This document shows, piece after piece, positions 54,466-64,000 of a stretch of 64,000 bases of DNA; the first letter of the stretch is position 1; every line of letters starts with the position of its first letter. The notes under the pieces were generated by a model that searched no databases, was not told the DNA's origin, and saw only the letters and a list, made by a program, of their open reading frames with translations. Source of the DNA: Amorphophallus konjac (lineage: Eukaryota > Streptophyta > Magnoliopsida > Alismatales > Araceae); contig JAHNEJ010003190.1 in NCBI GenBank assembly GCA_022559845.1, positions 62,001-126,000 on the forward strand. The letters run 5' to 3'. The position numbers were made by a program, and so were the translations under genes.

Positions 54466-54548
54466 AAAAGGGCCCGAACTACTCCATTATCAATTAAAAT
54501 TAATTAAGGTCTTCATTAGTGGTAACCATAATTATTAAAAATAATTAA

Positions 54549-55161
54549 TAGGGTGTTTGGGAACACTTTTAAACAAAAAACTATTTCTATCTTAAAAATT
54601 ATGACATATCAATTTTCTTCTTAAATTTTAAAATTAATAAAAAGAGTCTTTCAGTATTTGGTAAAAATGTTATAATTTTAAAAAAATATGTCAACTTGTT
54701 TGGAAATCTTCCTCCCAGCTTCGTTTCTGGGTGGGAGGGGGCTGCGGCCGGGCGGCGGAGGGCGCAAGGGAGAGCCGGAGGGGGGGGGGGGAGGGGGCAT
54801 GAGAGGGGAGGGGAGGGCAGACATAACTGGGTAGAGCCCCCCCCCCGGTTCTGGGTCCTTGCAGGAAGATGAGAAAAGGGGTACAAGATATTCTCATACA
54901 GGGGGCGGGGACGAGCCAGGGGAGGGAGGGGACGTCGGCTGTGGGGGAGAGGGGAGGGGACGCACGGGGGGAGAACGAGAGACGAGAGACTGCGGTTTCA
55001 AAAATTGGTCGGGAGTTATTTTTTTTGTGGGAAAGATTTGTACGGGAGTAGATTCTCTCACTAAAATTTAGGAGAGACATACCAAATAAGATTATAAGAT
55101 CTCCTTCTCTTTTTTTTAAAATTGGGAGAAAAAAGATAAAAACGAGCAACCAAACACCTTA
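54549..55161. mobile_element. Tourist-like MITE with GC-rich core
   Basis: Ends TAGGGTGTTTGG and (reverse complement) TAAGGTGTTTGG, flanked by TAA at 54546-54548 and 55162-55164, consistent with PIF/Harbinger. The outer arms are AT-rich. The middle (about 54720-54975) is G-rich low complexity resembling the leader-like block at 43400-43670. There is no credible coding sequence. Confidence 0.65.
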
Positions 55162-55164
55162 TAA

Positions 55165-55950
55165 ATAAGTTATTCTAGTAACTTGAAGATATAATAATTG
55201 ACATAAGTCTCCTTAATCTCAACTAAATAGAAGATAACATCGAGCACTTTAACTGAGTATGAGAAGAGCAAAATGGTCGTTTTGCCGTATTTATTCTTAT
55301 TTTTTATTTTTATTTTTTATTAAATGAGAAATATAAATATTATCATACTTATCCTCTTACATATCAAACATATATACGGGAATAAAGATATAAATAAATT
55401 AACTTAGAATGAGTCCTGCCTATCCTCCTCAAAAAAAATTTCCGATACCAAACGGTACTAAGTGTCCAAATCTATTTGGTTTCTAATGCATGTCAGCCTA
55501 AAGTGAGAAATCTCCCCCACCATACTTCCTTAAACGTCTTCTAAAATTCCGGAAGGCACAATTACTCCAACAAAATTTTGCATAAATATCCCAAGGAGTT
55601 GGGGGCATCTTTTTGAAAAATTTAAAGATCGTACTTATTCTATCTTCTTTGAATATCATTTTGATATTAGAACAAAGTCGGTTAAGATTTATTAACTCAC
55701 GGACACACAGCCGACTTACCTGACCCTAGATAAGGTATTCTCCCACCCGAAAAATAAAGAGGGCACGAGAGATTCACATGTTTATAAACGACACTTACGT
55801 GAGGGTGTTATCCACTATTATGATAAGATCGAGGATCTCTTCTTCTAATGTATAATGCTGAAAGTTCCTGTGTTTTGTTTTGTTGGAGTCGTAGATTTTT
55901 TATCTTTATTTATTGAGTGGTTAGGAACTATGTACCGATGTTCATTCTAT
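55165..55950. other. Intergenic DNA, no gene seen
   Basis: AT-rich, without a recognisable exon, RNA or element boundary. Confidence 0.55.
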
Positions 55951-56480
55951 GATAATCATATGCTTATTATGCATACGATAAAGGTCTATACACTATTTAT
56001 TTGGGTGATGTGGTGTGCGATTGCAATCTTATCTGATAATTTAACCTTTATATATCTTCTTTCGATTATTTTTAAGGATAAAGATAAGGGTGTAAATATC
56101 CACAGATAAGAATAACGTTGAGGATATATTTCTAAATTTAAGGATAAAAGTAATATCCTCAGCATTAAGTAACCTTTTGCATCCCCGTGTGATAATCATA
56201 TGCTTATTATGCATACGATAAAGGTCTATACTCTATTTATTTGGGTAATGTGGTGTGCGATTGCAATCTTATCTGATAATTTAACCTTTATATACATTCT
56301 TTAGATAGTTTTAATGATAAAGATAAGGATGTAAATATCCAGAGATAAGAATAACGTTGAATAAAGATAAGGATGTAAATATCCAGAGATAAGAATAAGG
56401 TTGAGGATATATTTTTAAATTTAAGGATAAAGATAAAAGTAATATCCTCATCATTAAGTAACCTTTTGCATCCCAGTGTG
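55951..56480. repeat. 240-bp tandem duplication with internal secondary duplication
   Basis: GATAATCATATGCTTATT at 55951 recurs at 56191 and the copies align to CATCCCCGTGT/CATCCCAGTGT. The second copy is longer because a segment of about 45 bp (GATAAGGATGTAAATATCCAG...) is itself repeated near 56320-56400. Confidence 0.9.
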
Positions 56481-56600
56481 TTTTGGACACAGAAATGAGC
56501 AGAGCAGTGGAACAAGTTAACGTCAAATGTGGTCAGTTATTCTTCTTTTTGTCATAAAACCCATAAGCATACTCCATACGTGATTGAAAAAGATAAGAAA

Positions 56601-56673
56601 TGGAGATGCGGGGGATCGAACCCCGTGCCTCTCGCATGCAAAGCGAGCGCTCTACCATTTGAGCTACATCCCC
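56601..56673 (-). tRNA. tRNA-Ala (anticodon UGC)
   Basis: A 73-nt cloverleaf on the minus strand. The acceptor stem GGGGATG pairs with CATCTCC and is followed by discriminator A. D-arm TAGCTCAAATGGTAGAGC, anticodon stem CTCGC/GCGAG with loop TTTGCAT (anticodon TGC), and T-arm with GGTTCGATC as B-box are all present. There is no intron and no encoded CCA, as expected for a nuclear gene. The sequence looks intact and functional. Confidence 0.95.
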
Positions 56674-58800
56674 GCGCGGTTGTGTATGGTCCATTACAAT
56701 TAAATATTGATTATTTTTTCATACCCCAAACAACGGCAGATCTTCAGCTGTTCTTATGTGTGAAGCTTTCTACTTCCTATTAGGAGTAACTTAACAAGTT
56801 TAGATCTAATAATTATAGGGGGGAAGATGGTAGGTTTTGGAAGTTGTTTATGAGACCGTTTCCAACATCTAACCCAAACTCCAAATAACAACTTCTTAAA
56901 TAAGACGGTAATATTAATGAGTAAGTCTTACATTGTGAAGACCTCATCAGAGAATACGACTTAGATTGAGTTAAAACTTGCTCGACAAAATGCAATAATG
57001 TAATGGCATGACCTCCAATGTACGTAGAGCGGTTCTTAAATAATCTTAGAGTCCCGGGCCTCCTATTTTAAATGATATCAACCAAAGTCTATCACCTAAA
57101 CTTGTTAATCACATAAGATTGGAGTCTCCTATGTCCTATCCGATTTTTGTTTACCCAGATTTTGGAAATCACTCTGGCCCATTAGGGTCCTCTTCTGCTT
57201 ATGGCCTGACCCACTCGGGCAACGCCTCTGTGGTCTATGATCTTTTAGACGTTTCTTTTCCACTTTTATTCATGCTTTCCCAACTCTTGTGAAAGAGCTA
57301 CTTGTTTTGACGGCGAATACGAAAAATACCGTACCCATGGACACATGAAAATACAGCATTTTATGATATTTTACGGTGTTTTATGTTAAACAGGACGATC
57401 CTTCGAGTAATAATAAGATGGGTCATTAATTACTGGACACAGAGCCCACCAACGTATGATACAAGGAGAAGGAAACATGATCCACCTTATTTTGTATTTT
57501 CTATATATATATATATATATAAATATCTTCCCAATAAATCATATTGTCATCGTATGTATTAGTTCTACCATCATGCTTCGTTTGTTTAACCAAACTTTGG
57601 GCAGGATAAAAAAGGAAATGATTAAAGGGTGGACGAACTTGAGGTTGGAGCCCAGGGTTACGTGAAAAGTGTGTTACCTACTGGGCTTCTAAACATATCC
57701 GGGTATTATTTAGATCAGCTTCGACTGTGTATTTGTATTGGTGGATTGTATATGATAATTCTAATATTTGTTTGTTTGGATATGGATAATGTCGACATTA
57801 GTTTCGGAGCAAATATGGATATTACACTATTTGTTTCGTAATATATCCGACCATAAATATTAATATATATATATATAATTATATATTATATCAACATTTT
57901 TCTTATGATCTATGCCTATTCGTAGATAAAAAATTTAACTTGAAAAGGTTTAAAAAAATCGGAGCGGATTATTCAAGAAAGGGATTTGAAACGAATACAG
58001 ACAAAAATTATAATTATCTGTAAGATAATGAAGCGGAATCAAATATTTTAGGTATTGATTCAGAGCGGATACAGATAACCAATTATTCAATTTAAAAATT
58101 AATAAAATGATAAAAAACAAACTTAAATTAGGTACTATATATCAAGGTTGGAAGTACCAACTATCAGTACGCATCAGTTTTAGTACTATTGATATTGTTA
58201 GGAACAAATTAGTTGCATTAAGTTCTCTTTGCACATGCATGTCCAGGTAGATCTGCCTTAATTAGTGCGGGCGATCACCATGCAATTAGTGTCCCAATCT
58301 TGATCAGATGGCTATGAAGATTTTTCCGAATTTCTTTTTTAATCTCTTCATCCCTCCACATCATCGATCGACCTATATTGGTTTGAGTTTAGGGCGCCAG
58401 ACACAATATTGTAATGTACATGCTCTAATATTAAATATACGGTTTTCTAATCATTAAAATAAATGCGTCACGATCCAATGGTCGGGAAAGTGACGACACT
58501 CACTACATCATTATAATTCTAATATTAATATATTGGACTGAAAGAATATTCTGCTGAAGACATCATAGACATAATGAAATATAAGATATTGGAAGGATGT
58601 GTGTTATGAAAGATTTTGGAAGTATATGACATTATTTCAATTATTACTTTTTTTCTCAATCTATCTAGCTTGAAGACCTTAAGGACACAAACGATAGTTA
58701 GGAGTTTACTATAGGGTATATGATGATAGTCTAAAATGTGAAAATAAAAAATAAAAAATGACAAATTGTGATAGCATATGAAAATTTGCTAAAAAATAAA
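56674..58800. other. Intergenic DNA, no gene seen
   Basis: AT-rich. A TA microsatellite lies at about 57504-57521 and another AT run at about 57860-57895. Short open frames show no family motif. Confidence 0.6.
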
Positions 58801-59535
58801 CCTATATACTAATCGAGAGAGAGACCCTGACCCTTTTACCCACCGGCCGCCACCGCCACTTTTCTCTCCAACGTACGCGGCGGGGCGCGGCGCTTGGTCG
58901 CAATCGCGCAAAAGATGCCGTAGTGGCAGCCAGAGCAAGGAATCTAACAGAAGATCGCAAACCCCACAGCTTCCACCGGCAGATCAGAAAACCAGAGGAA
59001 GAGGAAGCATCCTCTGCTCTCTGTCTCTGTGGGTTGATGGGACGCTGTGGGATCAGGTGCTTTCTCCTCGAAAGACCCGTCTCTTGTCCTGCCGCCCTCA
59101 TCTCTTTCCCCTTCGATAGTAGTGCTGACACCACGGGCCTCTGCCCCTCGCCTGGTTGTATGGATCAACAACGCAGAGACAGGGTTCTGTAACACACCCG
59201 TTTGCCATAATATCCATGCAGCATGCATAGAATCGAAGATAACTTGGTTTCAGATGGAACGAAGAGCTAAGTCTACATTTTGTTAAAACCCTGGATATAT
59301 GAAGAGGGAGCAGGGAAGAAACAGGTGCTATGCCTGCTGGAGGACTGCAAAGTGGGAACTTTGCCGGGTCACAAGAGATTAGAGTTCAGTGTTCATGTCT
59401 CCTTCTGGCTGAGCACCCCCCCAAACCCCCATCCATAATTCTGAAGAGAGAAGAAGGGGAAAAAAGAAATGGAGACTCTTTCTTGTTTTAGCATGGGAAG
59501 CCACCACGGCGGCGGCCTCCACCATCCTCGTCTGT
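58801..59535. other. GC-rich interval, no gene assigned
   Basis: GC content rises sharply at about 58830-59170. The overlapping open frames on both strands are compositionally biased and lack recognised domains. It may be an untranslated exon or promoter of an unidentified transcript. The part next to 59535 should hold the 3' UTR of the LBD gene. Confidence 0.35.
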
Positions 59536-60315
59536 TCAGACGAACAGGTTTAGCAGTCTTGGCTGTTCCTGTTGCTGCTGTTGTTGTTGCTGCTGCCGCT
59601 GCCGCCAAGCCGCGGCGGACGTGGGGCCCCCACTGTCGGCGCTGGTCGTCACAGACTCCTCCGACGGCGTCCCGGGCCGCGGCTCTACAGCGGCCGGGGA
59701 TGTCGTCAGGCAGAGCTCGAGCTCCGACGGATCCACCGGTCTGTGCCCCGCGACGCCGCCTTCGTCGTCCTTGCTCGCGGGCGCCAACATCCTCAGCTTC
59801 GGAGGCGGTGGCGGCTTTGGCGGCTGCCCCCCCGCGTCGGGCTGCAGTGGCCCCTCGTCCAGCTGCAGCGGGCGCAGCGTGCCCCCGCGCAGCACCGTCT
59901 CCACCGCGGCCAGGCAGAGGTGCCAGTTCCCCGTTCGGAGCAGCCCCACCGCCCCGCTGACGGGGTTCACCGTCCGTCCGCACGCCTCGAAGAGCAGCGA
60001 CTGGAACAGCGCTGCAACAAAGCCACAACAAAAGCTCTTAGCTTTCTCCTTCCCCGGACAGAGGAACCCATCAAATCCTTGACGCAGATGAGCGCAGAGC
60101 AACGAGGGGGATGATGGTGGGGGGGGGGTACCGGGTCGGTCGTGCTCAGGGACGGCGGAGATGAAGGAGACGAGTCCGGCGCGGCCGAAGAACTTGGCGA
60201 CGAAGAGGGTGGCGTGGCCCTGCGCCTTGGGGCTCTCGATCCATTGCAGGCACGGCCGCAGCGCGCAGGCGTCGCCGCAGCCCTTGCGCAGCACCCTGCA
60301 CCCGTTGCAGCTCAT
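59536..60315 (-). CDS. Class II LOB-domain (LBD) transcription factor
   Basis: LBD proteins are plant-specific DNA-binding regulators; class II members of the LBD37-42 type are linked to nitrogen and anthocyanin control. Exons are 60315-60132 and 60011-59536 (660 nt, 219 aa), with one intron at the position usual for the family. The zinc-finger-like C block is C3-x2-C6-x6-C13-x3-C17 ([17 protein letters not shown]), followed by RPCLQWI and the GAS block ([20 protein letters not shown], continuing as [12 protein letters not shown]). [11 protein letters not shown] is typical of class II, and the class I leucine-zipper is absent. The C-terminal half is Pro/Ser-rich, with SELELCLT (an EAR-like LxLxL-type motif), a run of about ten Gln and the end LLNLFV. 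The donor uses GTACCC beside a poly-C tract. The frame is intact and I expect a working gene. Confidence 0.92.
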   Translation of the reverse strand: MSCNGCRVLRKGCGDACALRPCLQWIESPKAQGHATLFVAKFFGRAGLVSFISAVPEHDRPGTPPPPSSPSLLCAHLRQGFDGFLCPGKEKAKSFCCGFVAALFQSLLFEACGRTVNPVSGAVGLLRTGNWHLCLAAVETVLRGGTLRPLQLDEGPLQPDAGGQPPKPPPPPKLRMLAPASKDDEGGVAGHRPVDPSELELCLTTSPAAVEPRPGTPSEESVTTSADSGGPTSAAAWRQRQQQQQQQQQEQPRLLNLFV

Positions 60316-60626
60316 GGTTCCCTCCTCCCCTCCTTCCTTCCTCCTCTCAGGGACAGCACGGGCCTACGGCGCGCGGTTGCAGACCTCTCATGCACGGACC
60401 CAAATCGGCCTTGGAGTGAGGGGGAGTGGCCGGAGCTGTTAGCGTTGGGCTTGCTCTTGCTTACGGGGAGTTTTGCAGAGGAGGAGGTTTGCTGGTTGTG
60501 GCTGGGGGGGGGGGGGGTGGGAACAGGGGAGAGGCGGAGGAGGAGGCGGAGCACGTTGCGGAACGTGGGTGAGGAAGCGGCCGGAGGAGGAGAGGAGAGA
60601 AGGATATGTAAATTGAAGCCTACACG

Positions 60627-60634
60627 ACTTTATA
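60627..60634 (-). promoter_or_regulatory. TATA box for the LBD gene
   Basis: CTATAAAG on the minus strand, about 310 bp upstream of the start codon, in otherwise GA-rich leader DNA. It is plausible but not proven; the implied 5' UTR is about 280 nt. Confidence 0.5.
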
Positions 60635-60666
60635 GTATCGATCGCAGGGTATGCCATATTTCTTAA

Positions 60667-63239
60667 ATTTATGAATAATTAGTTTTTTAAAAAAATATTA
60701 AAATTAATTTCGAGTTTAAGAGCACCCAATTTAAGTTTGACTTCTTCTTTTGTCGAGGATCACGATGGAGTATGATAGATCATGTTAGTATTGTCTTATT
60801 GAATGCCCGTATATTTGGAGTGCAGAATTTTTACGTCCATGGTTAACCCAAAAATCTTCAATAATTAACCACCAGCTACCATCTTAAAAATAAAATATCT
60901 TTTTTTTTTTACTTTTACCCTTTGCTTAACTCTTATTGAGAAGAGTTGCGCGTGCTTTCAACAAAAGCAAAATCAAGTGGGATAAACAAATTGGAAAGAT
61001 GCAAACTTTTATGAGTTGAGAGTTACTAGAGGGTAAAAGATTAAAAAAAAAAGAGAGAGAGATTTTACTTTTGAAGTCACATGCTGCGGTTGATTAGTGA
61101 GAACTGAGAGTTTTAATTCCCCACATTGATAACCAAATATACTTCTCATTCTTATCGTATTATATCAGTGAAAGAAGGAAAACGGTAGCAATAAAATTCC
61201 AGTGGATTCGGATTCCCCGGGACCCTGTCGGTGGGTCTCGTCACGGACCCAGATTTCCGCCGGCACGGAGGAACATTCCCATGTTACCCCATGTCAGGTG
61301 TCTATATGCTAGCACACCTTCGTGAATCTCCAATAATACGGATTAGACTGTACTGGAACGAGGAAGGAATGCAGGAGAACCCCATTCTTGGGGGGTGTTT
61401 TAGGTTAAGATTTCTTATTTCTTGAAAAAAAAATCAAAATTTTAAACTAAAATTATTTTAAGAACATATCTTTTTCTATGGTTAAAAGTTGTAAGGGAAG
61501 TCAAATGTCACGTGGATTAATGCTAAAATTTAGCCATGGTTAAGAGAGAGATTTATGGAGAGTTAAAAGACATGCTCGAGAGAGGTTAGAAGAGGATATA
61601 TGGCTCTAACATGTCCAACCCTAGTGGGTCTATTGTTTGTGTTTCTAATGAGGATGTTGCTCTTGTCCCCAAGGAGGATGCTACTAGCACAGGACTCTCC
61701 TCTGTCTAGCGGGCGTGTCTTTCCTATTTCAACTCCCAACTCCTTTTATCACCTCCACTCAATTAATGTCTATGGCTCATCTTGACTGTGAGGTAGAGTG
61801 TTAAAATTTGAGCATAGTCACTGGATAATATTTCCGTATTGATTAAATGAGTTGCGGTTCATGTGCTTATGACTCTGAGTCTGTGTATCTCAACATCGTG
61901 ATTTTGTGAATTCAACGGCTACAACTCTAATTTTTGTTGAGAATGATCAATTTCATTGTACGAAAAATCTGACGGCAGCACAGACTTTTGATATTATGAA
62001 ATTCGGACATCCAGTGCATGATACCACTACTCTGCAGGTCATGGACGAGATGCACAATGCTCCTTTGGATCCCCAAGATTTGTCATCACTGGGGACGGGT
62101 GGGGAATTGCCCCCCCTTGCCTTCATAAATTTCTTTTGACTCCCTATATTTTATTTGAATTTACCTCTTACCCCCCCCGCAAATATTAACTTTTCTTTAT
62201 TTAACATTACCCGTTGTCTATCCAGCTGCAAAATACATCTCTAATCCTAAGAGAATAAGACTCTCGGAGAGTTAGATTTTTTTAAGTCAACGACAACACT
62301 CAACGCAAGTCACGCCGCTTCAGGCCCATAGTCATATCTCTGCTTCAAATCTCACAACGCACGACACAACTCGTGGTAACATATGTCTCCCACAGACCTC
62401 ACAAGCGACAACCGCGTATACCAGCATATGCTCCTCCAAACACCACATATTTTAGCCACATACTGCATCTGCATAGGCTCTCTGATGCCACAGTCCAGGA
62501 CTGCACCTACACGGCTGCACGATACACCATTACAATTTCTGCAAGTTTTCTTTTGTTAAAAAATATAGCTATCTTGACTCTTGACATCTACCCCATACAA
62601 TAGGTATGTCATAAAATAAGTACCATCTTGCTTTCTACCATTACGTCTCTTGTGTATCTTTTTTAATACCTTATTTTTATTAATTTAATTTTAATAGTTT
62701 AAAATTTATGATCACTATTTCGACATAATTTAAATTTTTAGAGCATTAGATATCATATTAGAGTCTTGTATTTGATAATTGTACATAGATCCTAAAATAG
62801 CTCAGTATATAGCTTTCCTAATGTTCTCTTTACGGATATTGACTATGAGAAAAAGGCCCCACCAAAGTGTCATTTAGGAAAATGATACAGAAGCACTCAA
62901 TAAAGAATATAATTGAAAATTTTTGACATGGGTAAGAAGTAAAATTTAAATATAGATGAAAATTTTTGTTTTCACTAGAGTGCTATCTTAAAATAATTAT
63001 ATACCTTTTTATAGACAAGTTTTTGAAGAGAGGAGTATCTCTAAAAGAAACACATGACAAAACAAAGTACGATGAGACTATGTAGATACCGACTTCATCA
63101 AAGAGGCAACGTGAAATTAGTTGACATCTCAAACCAACGGATACAAACAATGAGAAATGGTGAGTGGGATTCTCATATGTTAGAGGTTTCATATTTTTGT
63201 GCAAAATATAAGATTATCATTCTTAATATGTAAGATATT
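60667..63239. other. Intergenic DNA, no gene seen
   Basis: Mostly AT-rich with poly-T and poly-A runs. Open frames at 61231-61425, 61600-61785, 61906-62139 and 62373-62603 are short and show no motif. I see no element boundary. Confidence 0.5.
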
Positions 63240-63244
63240 TTTAT

Positions 63245-63820
63245 GTCTCGAGGACGTTCACGACGAAGAGTTCAACAAATAAAAAAGTTACATCAATATC
63301 ATGTTGAGTTATTTTATTCAGTTTTAGATATACAACTCTAAGATCTTAATAGTCAATTCATTGAAATAACTATTGAGTTATTACTTTGACTATCATGCTT
63401 AAATCCATAAAGATCATTTACGACCTATAATAAAGAAAGTCTAATCAACTTTGATGAGTTTTATCCAAATGAGTTCTCTTCTGTGCAATTACAAGTACTC
63501 AATAACTAGTTAGAGATTTATATAATTAACATGTGATCTGATGATAATTTTACTCAACTGGTTGGAATTGTCGAACTTGCTTAAAGGATTGTTAAAAAGA
63601 AAAAAGATATTATCTATCTATTAATTTATTTGTTGTTGGCATTTACATTGACTTTATCGATTGCTAAAGTCACTGTGGAGAGATCATTTGCAACAATAAT
63701 AATTGTGAAAAATTGATTGTGCAATAAAATGAGTGATAAATGGATGAATGATAATTTAGTGACATATATTGAAAAGGAGATATTCGAGACCAGACCATTG
63801 ACAATGAGACAATAATATAA
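63245..63820 (+). pseudogene. Decayed hAT transposase, C-terminal part
   Basis: Plus-strand translation in shifting frames matches the C-terminal region of the plant TTF-type zinc finger/hAT transposase family: RGRSRRRVQQ, HVELFYSVLD, FDEFYPNEFSSVQLQVL, the dimerisation-domain core KVTVERSFA and NKMSDKWMNDNLVTYIEKEIFE. At least five in-frame stops and one or more frameshifts interrupt it. The N-terminal half and the terminal inverted repeats are not recognisable. Confidence 0.85.
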
Positions 63821-64000
63821 CATTTTTAAAGCATGAAGATCGTCGTAGACAACTCACTTGTAAAGAGTCTATCTTCTACTTAAATGAAAATCAATATTTT
63901 TTACTAGATTTTTTTTTATTTTGCACCTCTTCCAAATGTTTCTAGGTCTGCCATTGTTTATCATTGATGTTTATGAACCTGGTGCCTAGGACCATGATAA
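63821..64000. other. AT-rich flank of the hAT remnant
   Basis: No feature recognised. It may include transposon 3' sequence running past the window end. Confidence 0.4.

Noticed and set aside
58802..59286. Overlapping frames in the GC-rich segment
   Set aside because: Both strands are open because of composition. There is no domain, no consistent splice structure, and low-complexity Arg/Ser content.
59469..60114. Open frames on the plus strand opposite the LBD gene
   Set aside because: They are antisense shadows of a GC-rich coding exon. The minus-strand LOB domain is unambiguous.

Overview
The window is nuclear DNA of a flowering plant, most likely a monocot. The evidence is intron-bearing plant gene families (class I formin, LOB-domain protein), GC-rich first exons, a nuclear-type tRNA-Ala, and dense nested plant transposons: Ty1/copia, CACTA, long solo-LTR-like blocks, hAT and Tourist-type MITEs. 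I cannot name the species.

Layout. 1-5057: repeat-rich intergenic DNA (poly-G, GA and C-rich tracts, duplicated tRNA-like repeats). 5058-9745 (-): a four-exon class I formin whose last exon carries four apparent single-base indels. 10.0-14.3 kb: pyrimidine-rich upstream DNA, a MITE nested in a MITE, and LTR-like debris. 14304-23354 (+): a TNT1-like copia element with TAAAC target duplications and three stops, split inside gag by a 3.6-kb TG...CA block with its own CGGCT duplication. 23410-27688: a second long LTR-like block holding a hAT-type MITE. 28408-54465 (-): a copia element arranged LTR-internal-LTR-internal-LTR inside one AAAAG duplication, both polyproteins intact and identical. A 14.7-kb CACTA transposon (29154-43873, ATC duplication) sits in its low-coordinate LTR. 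54.5-58.8 kb: a Tourist-like MITE, a 240-bp duplication and tRNA-Ala(UGC). 59536-60315 (-): a two-exon class II LBD gene. 63.2-63.8 kb: a decayed hAT transposase.

The CACTA element looks autonomous. It encodes a four-exon TNP2-like transposase (1143 aa by my splice model) and a ten-exon TNP1-like protein (479 aa). The last TNP1 intron is about 3.9 kb and contains a 14-copy 179-bp tandem array fused to a captured, internally deleted importin-beta fragment. An 11-bp piece of the importin coding sequence recurs in several array units.

The most unusual signal is in the tandem copia element. It has no initiator-tRNA primer site. Instead the first 14 nt after the 5' LTR are perfectly complementary to a segment of the same LTR, and the next 10 nt are complementary to a second LTR segment. 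This geometry is expected for a self-primed retrotransposon of the Tf1 type. All splice models and boundaries come from reading the sequence; no searches were run.
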